Shown here piece after piece: positions 1-11,583 of a DNA stretch of 64,000 bases. The stretch comes from Crotalaria pallida (lineage: Eukaryota > Streptophyta > Magnoliopsida > Fabales > Fabaceae), in contig CM075651.1 of NCBI GenBank assembly GCA_037953625.1, positions 134,816,501 to 134,880,500 on the forward strand, written 5' to 3'. Under the pieces are notes generated by a model. It did not search any database and was not told where the DNA came from. It worked only from the letters and a program-made list of their open reading frames with translations. The position numbers and the translations under genes were made by a program. Positions within the stretch are counted from its first letter, which is position 1, and each line of letters begins with the position of its first letter.

Positions 1-3000
1 TAAACATATCATCGGATAATCACTCATTCAATTATTTCAAGGCACCATGATTATCATACAAATCCAGCCAAGTCACCAAAGAAAGGCACAAAAGTTCATA
101 TTCTTCGAAAACATTTAAATAGAGCTTTATTTGCGATATCAAGTCAAGGAATTAGATTCCCAAAATTTTCAGAACACCTACTCATATATCAAAGTTCACC
201 ATATAAAATTTTCAAGGCATTTGGGCAATCATAACTTACGTTTCAAATCAGATTTTTCATAAAAATCTCAACAGCACTGTTGCTGACCTGAGGCTAAGTA
301 ATACTTTAAAAATAGTAAATAAACTCCGAATCGAATGAAAATTGGTACAAACTATCCTCATACAGTAAAGGACATCTCCTAAAATTTTCAGATTATTTAG
401 AGTTGTTTAAGTAATACTTTTTCAATTAATTCTGCCACTAAGTCCGAAAATTCTGAACCAAGTGGTTCACTGTTTTGCTCTTAGAAAATTTATCAAATCA
501 ACTTCAAATCTCTTCAAATTTTACAGAAGCTTCCATAAAAATTTCAAGTCATTTGAAATAGGTTAAGTTCAAAAATTCTGTTCATCTCCAATCCGAAAAG
601 CTTATTTTTCCGAAATCATTTTCACGCAAATGGCTCCAAAACACTTTGCAAACCAAATTTAAAAATCACATAAAAATTTAGAGACACTACACTTAGCATC
701 ACCAAAACAGTGACCAAGTTTCATGGTCATTAAACTTGAGGAAACATTTTTCACTCAAAGCTTTTGCCATTGAAAACACAATTTTCATAAACTTTCATCA
801 TCAAACAAAAAATTATTTAAAATATCAAAACAATCCCAAACCATTTCAAATTTTCCAGAATCCATTTAAATCATATAAAGAGAAACATGTCAAATTTTCA
901 AGACAATCGGATTAGCACAACTATCATTTAGCAAAATCTCCTACAAACTTAAAGCAATAAGCTTAAAAATTCAGCATCGATGCATCATTTGATTTCCTAT
1001 ATTATTTACAAACATGCAGCCCCTAAATGATTCTATTCTTATTACTCCAAACATACATTAACATGCATTAAAAACACAATTTTCCAGCCACACAAAACTA
1101 GCTCATACAAATAATCATTTTTCAAGCCAAGTAAATTCATTTTCGTGCTTTAACCTAATTCAATTTCTCATCAATAATCAAACTTATTTCAATTCAATTT
1201 ACCTTTTTCATTCACGCCTAAACCGAATGCACTTAATCAAATAACCCAAGAACATAAACAAATTTATACACTTAAACATTCAAACATACTAAAACCGTAT
1301 AGCACATATATGTACAACCAACACAAAAATCAATTCATCGATCATTTTCCTTTCAAAACCTAATTGATAATCATGTAAACAACATATTTCAACTCAATTA
1401 CAACATGCATAACCAAATCAATTTATTTTCCTTATTAACCTATTTTGGCCGAATTGCCCATAGAAAATTAGAGAATTTTCATACAATTCAATTAACACAC
1501 AACATACACTAAAAATCCATCATATTCTTTTATTCAAACATAAACCAAGGCATCATTATGAAACAAAACTATTTGAGCTGAAAACAAAGAGGAAACCGTA
1601 TAGGCCTCCAAAAATTCATGCATGTCCATTTTGTTTATGTTAAGCTTAGATTTAAGCATGCATGCACTTAAAAATTAAAGATCAAAGCTCAAAATTAACT
1701 AAAAATCAAAGATCAATTTTATTTCCCTTATTTCTTGACATGGCCGAATTACACAAGAAGAAAAATGAGGAATTTTTATAACATAAAACAACACATAAAC
1801 ACATATTTCATATTCAATAAAAACCAAAGCTTAATCATTTACTTTAAACACAAGCAAATCATTAAAACAAATCAAAACACTTGGGTACAAATCAAAATAA
1901 AACCGTATGATTCCTTTGATCTTATGCATGTTTTTTTTTTAACTTCAAAAGTTTAAATCTTTATACTTTAGGACTTAAAAATTATAGAGGAACACAAAAG
2001 TATAACATGCACTAAAACAAAACTCATCCCCCTTCATTTTTGGTCTTGGCCGAATGGCCTCATAAGGAAAAACCAAAAATTTCTTACAACACACACTCAT
2101 ATACTTTAAAATCAACAAAAATCCTTCTTTATTTCTTTATTACAAAATCAAAAGCAAAACAAAAACCTTATGGGTACCAATTGGAAGCAAAACCATGGCA
2201 CCTCAAGAACAACAAATCGGAGCAAATTCATTTATTCATGCATTCCCTCATAGAAATCGAAAAAAATAACAAATAAAGAGCAAGAATCATTGATCAATTA
2301 CATGCATAAGAAAATGATTTCATTTCCCCCAATTTGGAATCCTAGACCGTGACATACAATGAAGGAAAAAGGAAAATTTTTGCAAATCAACAACTCATAG
2401 TTTATGAACATACTATATCAACTCATAATCAAGCATAAAAATACAAATCAAAGATCAAAAATTATTTTACACAAAAAGGGACCAAAACCGTGAGCATCAT
2501 CAACAAAGTGTATGCTCACCTTTTTCACTTTCAGGCTTAAATACAGATAGAATCAAGTGTAGAAAAAGCAAGAGGAACAAGAAAACATAACATGCAAGAG
2601 ACATTAAGCTTCAAACGACAAAAATCTCTCTTGGAAAAACTTGAAGGAAACCGAAACAAAAAAGAAAAAGAATAAGAACAGGAAGTACTAAGATCATACC
2701 TAGAAGAAATGAATGAAAATAGGCTAAAAATCAAAGCTTCCTCCTCCTTCTTTCTCTTCCTCTCCCACAACCTCCTTCTTCTTCTCACCTCTTCTTTCTT
2801 CTTCTTTTTTTTCTAAAAGACATATGTTTGTGTAAGAAGGGCTTCATAGTCTTGGATGGGTATTTATAGCAATTTTAAGTTGGGGTCCAAAGACAAATAG
2901 AGGGGGTTCGAACAGACCAAGGGGCAAGAGGGGTTGGTTTGTAATTTTTAATAGTTTAGGCTTTATGACATATGTCTTAGTGTAAGACATAATTAATAGT

Positions 3001-3595
3001 GTAATTAATGACTTGTCTCCTATAGAATATTAGTAGGGTGGCTATGCATTAATTAGAGTAGAGTGTGTTTAATTAGGTTACCCTAGGGTCTTGTGCACTC
3101 ATAATTTTATGTCTAACAATTTGAAATTCAAAATGCACAGAAGTATATTAAAACCGTACAGTACATCCATACGACAGAAAATAATATTTTTTTGATACAG
3201 TAAATTTCACTGTGAATATCATAATTCAATTTACTAAAATAAAACATCATAATCCTTCCAAAAATACCAAAATTTCTTGAACAGTGAAACAAATCCCAAA
3301 TTGTGCCAAAATAAATTCTTCTTTTCATTACGATCGTTTTGACTGTAAATTTGGATTTACAGATCAAAAGTTATGAATTTTCAAAGTTACGGAATCAAAT
3401 AAATCAATAAATAATAATCCCTTCAAAACTCAAAGCAGAATAAAATAATTCACTATTATAAAATAAATTCCAAATAATTATTTCCATACGTAAATTTAAA
3501 TCAAATAACGAATTTATACTAATTCGAAAATGACTGTCCAATCATAAATTCTCAAAAATCAATTTATTAAAATGCTGAAAATTACGAGTATTACA
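1..3595. repeat. LTR-like sequence of a Ty3/gypsy-type element, right end only
   Basis: This AT-rich stretch has no credible protein gene. It ends in TTACA at 3591-3595, directly before decayed gypsy gag sequence. The two complete solo LTRs further right also end in TTACA, so I infer that this is the right part of a long LTR whose start lies outside the window. It contains many short AT-rich ORFs and recurring AAACCGTA words, none protein-like. The left end and the target duplication cannot be checked. Confidence 0.45.
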
Positions 3596-4829
3596 GGATT
3601 GAGCAGACGTTCGGATATTTACTATGAATGCCACCGCCCGTCCCAGCTCGCTCTCACACAGCAAGCTATGGGAGCACCGCATCCGAGAATCCTTCTACAG
3701 CACCCATCACAACAGTAACAATGGTTGAGAAACTCGGAAATCAATTAGCCCGAACGCAACTCGAACCAGTCCAGGACGAGTAGGCCAGTAGACAAGAAGA
3801 CCTGAAAGCTCGGATTCAGGCATTTAGAGAATTCATGACTCGATCACCAGAGCGCATTGGACCAGAAGTAGTTGAAGTGCCCGAAAAAGGAGAAGATTCC
3901 TTCTTGGGGCTCGAACCCTTTTCTGAAAGAATCATGCATCCCATCAACATCTACGGGTATGACTGGATTGAAGATCCTGAGCAACACGTTTGAAAGTTCT
4001 AGGCAGCAATAGCCTTTCAACACAGAAGCACCGACGTCAAAGCCTTTTCACTTAGTTTGAGGGGACCAGCCTCAAAGTGGTTCAAAACTCTTGCACCCAA
4101 GTCCAAAAACAGTTGGACGGAGCTTACTGACACCTTTAAGCTGTAGTTCTCGACCAACAAAACTTCACCCAAGACAATCAACTTCCTCTTCGAAGTCACA
4201 CAAGCCCAAGATGAAAGCCTTCACTATTTCATGTCAAGATTCACCAGTGAGAAGAACCAGATCGTCGATATGCAGCCTTTAGTGGCCTTACACTTGTTCA
4301 TTCAAGGATTACATTCGAACAACTAGTTTGCAGCAGATCTGGCAGGAAATCCTCCTCGAACCATGGACGAGATCATTAGCAGGTTTGAGGAATTCATTAA
4401 TATAGAAGACTTTAGGAGATACATGAGAGGTCGAAATGTTTCGACCAAGGATCGTTTGGGGCCTGGACCTGAACAAAGAGGAGGCCAAGAGAAAAGTCAC
4501 TAGAGGAGAAAAATCAACAATGAGGAAGGGCGCCGCAAAGACAGGAGATATAAGTTGAAGTTCGCAAGCTACTCAGAGTTTAATGTCCCAAAGGAACAAA
4601 TTATGAAAGAGATCATGAGTATCGAGCTCCAAGGACTTCGAAGGCCTAAGCTATAGAAGGTGGTCCAAGATGACGCAAAGCACAAAATGTGCGAATGGTA
4701 CAACAACAATGGCCACACCACAAAAGAGTGTTTCCAACTAGGGATATACTTCAGGATTTGGTGAATAAAGGAAGACTAGATGTGTACCTCGCCAATATAA
4801 GGAAAACATCCAACAAAAGGAAGACCACC
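3596..4829 (+). pseudogene. Ty3/gypsy gag polyprotein, decayed
   Basis: Frame-1-like translation across this stretch gives a retrotransposon gag: a capsid part (words such as AFSLSLRGPASKWF and FMSRFTSEKNQIVDMQPLVA) followed by a nucleocapsid-like knuckle with C, H and C residues (CEWYNNNGHTTKEC; the second Cys of a CCHC knuckle is not evident). Many in-frame stops interrupt it, for example TAG at 3781-3783 and TGA near 3991, so it cannot be translated whole. Coding sequence resumes with the protease at 9781, after the solo LTR. The family is gypsy-type because the protease that follows is of gypsy type; the lineage is not assigned. Confidence 0.8.
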
Positions 4830-7800
4830 TGTAATACCCCGATTCATATTTAAAAGATAAATAAATAAAAGTTTGTCGTAAAAATGAGGAACTCAAAATT
4901 TCTTTTACAAAACAAGTTCATAAACACTTTTTGGGGGTTTACTATTACAATACAAGCAGAAATAACTAGAGTTCCATTCTTTCGACTCTTCCGTTGCGAC
5001 ACTCTGATCTTCAAGCTTCTTGAACATTTACCTAAAATGTTAAACCACTAAGGGGTGAGACATTTTCAAAACCCATTGAATTAAAAGATAGTAAACAGTT
5101 CATGATAAAACTCAAGAACAATAATAAAATTAGGCAATGGAATAACAATCCACATCCCATAATCAGGACTCGTGCAATGCATGAGCGCCTCTCAAGTGCC
5201 AACCTATAACTGGATCCCATTCACGTCATTCTCATTCATACTCTTTTTATCAATATTTTACTGTGGGATCCATTTATAGAATTGGTACTCTTTTCTTCTC
5301 TTTGCTCTTCTATATTCATAAATATGATAGTTAGGATTCTTGGAAAGGAAATCAATAGTCGGCGTTCGTTTGGTTTTTATAATAAAACATGGCGCCTGAT
5401 ACTTACTTAACTGGTTATTAGAACCGACTAACCGATTAAGTTAGTATCAAAGTACCATCCCAATTTATTTGTTCTCTAATCCGATATTGACTTCTTTTAT
5501 AATAACCTTAACTCGGACCTTACAAACTCTACATGCTCACACACAATATACACGCAATTAACATGCACAGACATATCTCAGTCCTAAACAAGCCAGTCCA
5601 ATAGCAACAACAACAACAACAAGGACTTCACCAACAAATCATAACAATAACAAAATCAACAAACGACAATAAACGACAACCAATAGGTATCATACAAGTC
5701 AGTCGACATACTCAGGTATGTCTCAGAGTACAATAATAGAAATCAACTCCCTAAGGTTCTTCACTTCCTATTTTTATAGCATACAAAGGGGTTTTAACAT
5801 AAACACTTTAATAATTATAAAATTAACCATTAACACATTAATTGTCCTTAACTCAACTCTAAACAAGTGCCAATTTATTACCTACACTCCAATTTAACTA
5901 TTAATCCCAAATCCTATTATAAACTCTAACTATCTCTAACTCAAAGTGTAGAAAAGGTCTCCCCTTACCTTAGAGGAAGATGATGCTCGATTGAAGCTCC
6001 ATAGACCTTGGATCTACCCCCGATCTACTTGGATCTCAACTCCCTAGACCGATTTCCACTTGGTTCTTGAGATTGGATGAGAGAGAAAGCTTAAAGAGAA
6101 GGAGAGAGAAAGAGCTTGAAGGAGAAAGAGAGAGAGAGCTTAAGGGACAAGAGAGAGGTGTGGGTTCCATCAAAATGGAGTTTGATTTTCATGGGGAAAG
6201 GATTGGAGGTGAGTTTTGGGTGTTTGGTGGTTGTTAGGGGCGGTTTGGTGCATGGGAGGACGAGGGTGGTGCAGCTGGTGCGTGGGTTGCAGCTGTTGGT
6301 GCGCCATTTAAAGGCACCACGCGCCTGGGCGCGCAGAGCTGTGCGCTTGAGCGCGCACTATGCCTGCACCTGGTGCAGAACTGGGTTCCGCGCACGCCTG
6401 GGTGCTAGACGCACCATGCATGGGCGCCAGGTGCTCTGTCTGGTGCATCTGATGCACACCTGGTGTAACGACCCAAATAAATAAACATAATTGTTATGTT
6501 TAAAAATGGATAATTAGTTAAAAATTTGAATTACGTAAAATGTGAGATAATTTAAACCAACACTATTGATAAAAGTACTAGTATTACTTCAGTTCTCAAA
6601 ACGATAGTCATTGGTTTACATAAAACTTCCATAAACTGATAATAGTACTTGAAACTTTAAACATTAAAAACTGTACAGACTCTGAGCTATCTACTACATA
6701 TACTATATATAAATATATAAAGACAACTCAGAGCATAGGTCCTTCAACTCCAAAAGATATGCATAGCTTTAACTTCCATGATAACACACATCATGAAAGC
6801 CTCACTATGCATCGGGTGCAGCTCCATGCACACCAGGATGTGTACCCTCACCTAACAAACAAACAGGGCAGGGGAGTGAGCCAGTGTCATTCGCATACAA
6901 ATGAATAATTAAATAGACAAGGAATAAACAAACACAAGTAGACAAGTAGCAATTAATATCACGTAAACACATTTACTTAATCACACAATAATTATGATAC
7001 AATAATGCATGTTTTCTAATGCATGTGTAATGCATATGCTCAATGCAATATTCTCGGTGATATTCCACAAATATCATGCACTTAGCAATTTACGTTTATC
7101 GAGAACGTACCAAAGATTCCATTCTATGTTTTAACGAAAACGTAACAAAACGCTTCCTTACGTTTGATGTCACGTACCAAACGAGTCTAAGTGAGGAAAA
7201 GCAACCGGGAGTAAACGTCTTTCACCCGTGTATGTCATAACAACTCATTTGTGTATCCACTCAGGGACTTAGACCATACTAAAGACCGTCCTCCGCAGCC
7301 AAGATATACCCCTAGAGATCGATAGGGTTACCATAGTTCACGCAGAATTATCCCGGGTCAAGTCTGCAGAAACTCACCCATCACAGGACCATTCTACCCA
7401 TGACTAATCCCCACGGTCAAATTGACGTATCACCGTCATGGACCTAATCTCTGCGTATTCTCAATCCGATTTATCAAAACCGAAGGTGTCTTTTCCCACC
7501 GGTCTATCTTACCATCCTCTTCCACCATTCATGAATGTAAGATAAATCATCATTAGGCCACTCATTATCAAATCAATAATTAACATAAGTGAGTATTAGG
7601 TTGATGTCTGTAAAGTAATTTCCAGAACTGAAAGTATAGCTAAAAGGTGCTTATTTTTATAATTAATTAAGAAAAATGTAGTTTTTAACAAATTTTACAG
7701 TGACTAACCGGTTAATGAATCTTTTAACCGGTTAAATACTGCAGAGTTGCAGTTTTGAATTCTGATTTACAACACCAAACTAATAACCACTTAATTATTA

Positions 7801-9780
7801 ACCAAAGCAGTCTTAAACAGAGATCAAATAGACATATTTGAACATGTTAAACATATAATCATTATCAACTTGGCATGGTTTAACACATCATTCATCAAAT
7901 ATGCATAAAATCACATATTGGTCACTCAACATGGCAAAATCAAATACAAGACCAAAAAGCTTGATTTCAGACTTCCTTTAGCTCATATTCAGATATTAAA
8001 ACTTACTCAAAAAGGTTTTAGAGCTTAGTTTGACCTCCAAGTCCAAATCCCATTTCAAATTACTTTGCCCTTGAGCTTGTAAAGCTCATCTACATTCCAA
8101 GTCTATTAACTATCATTCTAGCGAAATGAATAGCTCCTCCCATACCTTAGGATTATGTTTGATGAGATTAACACTGGTTCTTTGAGAGGTCCACAAAAAC
8201 AACAAGCTTTGTCCTCAGCCAACACGTTTTTGACAGGGGTTAAAAACCAGAGGATTTGATGCATGAAAGAGACACAAAATTTGGGGAAAATAGTTAGAAA
8301 TTTTTCTTTGCAACATGCACTAAGGAACTAAACAGATTTGAGGTCAAAAGAGTGCATGTGCTTACTTAGATTGAATCCCAAAGTGAGCTCCAGGAATCAG
8401 ATTCTGCAGAAACCGACTTGAACTCCTCCACTTCACAGGTTTCGTTCTCCTTGCTCACACACTCTCAACTCACGATTTTTGTGTCAATGTAAAGCCCTTG
8501 ATTCAAGCTGTACAACGGTGTATCACTCAAACTCAAACTCTCAGAGACCAAAGAGAATCGAAGGAATGAACACATGTAAGGAAAACAGAGCATCAACACA
8601 ACAATGGCCAAATGAATATGAAATTCGTCCAAGTTCCTCAATTTATAGACAAATCAAAGTGCCATGCATCAAGACACGTTGATTCCACTGAGTTTAAAGT
8701 GGGATTCATGGAGATTTTTGGGTTAAACCAAGTGATTACTCATCAAACGCACTAACCCTAAGTTCTGGGTTCATCGTCTAACCGGTAAATTTCAAAAATT
8801 AAGATTTTATTTTACTTTTTCTCTAGCAGCTCTTCTAATATTGCAATTAGGTCCAAAAACAAGGACTAAATTGAAAAACTTATATTTTCACCTAAAAAAA
8901 ATATTTTTCATATATTAATAAAAATATAATTTTATCAAAACACAAACACATTAAAAACAAAGCAAATATTATATAATAACTATATATTATTATTCTAATT
9001 CGGGGATTAAAATTAGGGGTGTTACACCTGGTGCGCCTGGGCGCACCAAACCCACGCCTAGGCTCACCGAAACCCCGCAAACTCCGATTTTCGCACTTTT
9101 TAACCCGATTCAAAGGTTCCTAACCCTTCCTAACACTAAATCAAGCACACCCAACATTAAAATACCTTTCCAACCATAAAAATCACAATTCCATAACATC
9201 AAACACATAATTATTAAAACACGAAAATCAAAAGAAACTACGAACGAAACCGTAGACTTTACCCTTTTCTGACACTCGTTCTAACCCGAAAGACTTACGA
9301 CAACTCTTGAACCTTACTAATTTAAGGCTAACAACACTCGAGGCATAACCAAGCGGTCGGATGTCATCCAAATGCCTCCAAAACCTATCACTTCCGGAAC
9401 TCCGTCGAAACACGATTTCGAAGGAATCCTCCGAGTACTAACACTAAAGTCCAACTCTTGCACTCGAAACCCTTCTTAGAATTCTCTAACTAATTACTCG
9501 ACCAAACTCACAACACAAAAGACACACTCTGACCTTTGCAATCCCGGTGCTCAACCACATACAACAAACCCTAGTCGAGCATTCATAACCACATACACAA
9601 CAAGTACATTCATAACCAAACTCATCTATTGAAATCATATATATATATATACACTAGCTCAACATAACTATATACATGTATACTAAGAAAATAATTATAA
9701 CCACTACTCATACATCGCTTTTACATAAATAAATACATACATAAATATAATTATTAATTTAAGAAATTCAAATTGTTACA
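4830..9780. mobile_element. Solo LTR (outer), interrupted by a second solo LTR
   Basis: Begins TGTAATACCCC and ends ATTGTTACA. It is flanked by a perfect 5-bp direct repeat CCACC at 4825-4829 and 9781-9785. The gag sequence stops at its left edge and the protease part of the same polyprotein resumes at its right edge, so this is an insertion into the gypsy coding region. Without the nested insertion it is about 2.4 kb. No primer site, gag or pol lies inside, as expected for a solo LTR left by LTR-LTR recombination. A GC-rich patch (about 6230-6463) with repeated GGTGCGCC/CCTGGGCGC words sits just left of the nested insertion and continues just right of it (9027-9060). Confidence 0.85.
6464..9026. 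mobile_element. Solo LTR (inner), nested in the outer solo LTR
   Basis: Begins TGTAACGACCC and ends GGGGTGTTACA. It is flanked by a perfect 5-bp target duplication CCTGG at 6459-6463 and 9027-9031. The GC-rich words of the host LTR continue on both sides. No internal coding domain was seen. Its TGTAAC...GTTACA tips resemble those of the outer LTR, but the body differs, so it is probably a different gypsy-type family. It inserted after the outer one. Confidence 0.85.
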
Positions 9781-10262
9781 CCACCGGGGATGAAGTCTCA
9801 TATACTGAAAACTCGAAAGAAAAAAGAAGCAAAGAGCAAGATAAGGGATGAAGTAGCAAAGACTGTAACCGAAAATACTTCATGGTTATCGCTAGAGGCT
9901 TCGCTGCAGGAGGCACCTCGAAGTCCGTACAATTGAGGTATATGGAGAATGTGATACAAGTCAGCACCAAGTCGGACAACCCAAAAAGATCAAATCCCGT
10001 CGTCACCTTTTCGGAGGAAGACTACAACGAAACTATAAGAGCTCATGAGGAGCCCCTCTTGATCACAGTGGTCATAGCCAATATAAACATCCACAAAGTC
10101 TTTGTGGATCAAGGAAGCTCGGCCGACATCATGTTCTTCCAAACTTTCAAACGACAACACTTAGATGAGGATAACCTGCAACCCTACCCTGGACAACTCT
10201 CCGGATTCACAAGAGAAGCCGTAAAACCACTAGGTGTCATAGATGTTAAAAGACAACATTGC
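9781..10262 (+). pseudogene. Ty3/gypsy protease domain fragment
   Basis: An open stretch from about 9882 to 10265 encodes a retropepsin-like aspartic protease. It has the active-site word VDQGSSADIM (D-x-G-S-S form) preceded by ITVVIANINIHKVF and the upstream linker VIARGFAAGGTSKS. It is the continuation of the gag at 3596-4829, split by the solo LTR. No reverse transcriptase, RNase H or integrase follows; the sequence changes character at about 10262, so the element is truncated. The Asp is present, but the whole element is non-functional because gag is full of stops. Confidence 0.82.
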
Positions 10263-10980
10263 TGATGGTGAAGTTTTGATGATAACAGACTAGAACTTAA
10301 AGAGGGAATAGCAAATGCTCATCCATGAATGCTAAAGCTCCTTGGAAACTAATTCTGTTGTTCTAGGAAAATTTGTAAGGTAAACGTAATTAGGCCACTT
10401 AAGTAGTAGGTCACTCTTAGAACTTGGAGAAGTTTTTCTTTATTCAAAAGTATTTGTTGAAAATTGATTTTCCTGATTATTCTATGAAAATACTTTTGAA
10501 ATCCTCTGACTACGTTTTCTGGTTTATGAAATAAGATTTTTACAAGTTTAAGTCAGAGTAATCGATTACTTCTACCGCATCATATAAAAAATCAGAGAGC
10601 TCATAATCGAGTATTTGATCTTACCTCATCGATTACTTTAATTACTTTTGGTCAAAGTAATCGATTACTTGCTCAAATAATTGATTAGAATTGTTGCATC
10701 ATACAAAATCGATTAGTCCCTGCACCGACATCACAAACACTAACCACAACACCTTAACAACAAGAAGAAAATACCAAAAACAAATAATATAAATCAAACC
10801 ACCGAAATATAAATAATATAATTTAAGATCACAACCATCACAACCACAACCACAAGTAATCAATTACTTGCTCAAATAATCGATTAGTCCCTGCACCACC
10901 ATCACAACCACAATCACCACTCTCGATCACAACCACTATAATAACAATCACGAACTCCAATTAGCAATGACAACAACTAC
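10263..10980. repeat. Copia-LTR-like fragment with TAATCGATTA palindromes
   Basis: Non-coding sequence beginning TGATGGTGAAG, directly after the broken gypsy protease. It contains three perfect TAATCGATTA palindromes (10559-10568, 10668-10677, 10877-10886) and near copies. The same motif recurs in the LTR-like block at 57880-59354. I infer an old copia-type LTR or fragment. The right end and target duplication were not found. Confidence 0.4.
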
Positions 10981-11212
10981 ATGGAGATGATTATTAAATA
11001 ATAGTGCTAGTATAGGGTATATGACATAGTCATCTCGCTATAAAAATTATAAGTTTATAAATAATTTTGAAAATTGAAAATTAAAAAAATTTAAAACAGA
11101 TATTATAAAACTGTAAAATGGTTTTGATTTTTTTAAAACTCAAAACTAAAAATCACTTTAAACATACCTAAATATTTAGTTGGAAGCTGGATTCCAATGG
11201 AACCAACCTTGG
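10981..11212. other. Spacer, nothing recognised
   Basis: AT-rich sequence upstream of the SINE and the peptidase gene. No element ends or coding sequence were recognised. Confidence 0.5.
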
Positions 11213-11226
11213 GTTTTAGTATTTTT

Positions 11227-11331
11227 TTTTTTTGGTTTACATGGGAGGTCTGAGACTATAACCCATGACTTGGGGAGGGGAAAATCATAAGTGTCCCTAC
11301 AGCCACCAACTGGACTGTCTTACGTAGACGA
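11227..11331 (-). mobile_element. tRNA-derived SINE, family 1, copy 1
   Basis: Minus-strand short element. Read on the minus strand it starts near 11331, has a box-A-like word CAGTTGGTGGCTG, then a degenerate box B (GGTTATAGTC), and ends in an A-rich tail (the T run near 11221-11233 on plus). Flanking repeats are GTTTTAGTA at 11213-11221 and 11332-11340, with similar T-rich extensions. Two closer copies lie at 21499 and 51875. It sits about 250 bp upstream of the peptidase start codon. Confidence 0.7.
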
Positions 11332-11583
11332 GTTTTAGTAATTTTAAACTGAGTGCATGTTTGGTTTGACGGTAAAAAATCACATTAGACCTCAAAATTA
11401 CCTTGGATGTAAAGCAACTTTGAGTAGCCTATGTTTTAATTCCAAAAAAATCAAACGTGGATCCAAACATTAACAACAAAAAGAGTTGCATTAGGAAAAA
11501 AAAATGAAATTAAGAGAACATAAAAATCCCCTATTGACTGGTGTTTGGTGGTGAGCGAGTGAGTTTGAATTGCACAACATTCC

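Noticed and set aside
6116..6484. 122-codon ORF in the GC-rich patch
   Set aside because: It lies inside the outer LTR and is a by-product of GC-rich repeats; the end runs into the nested LTR.
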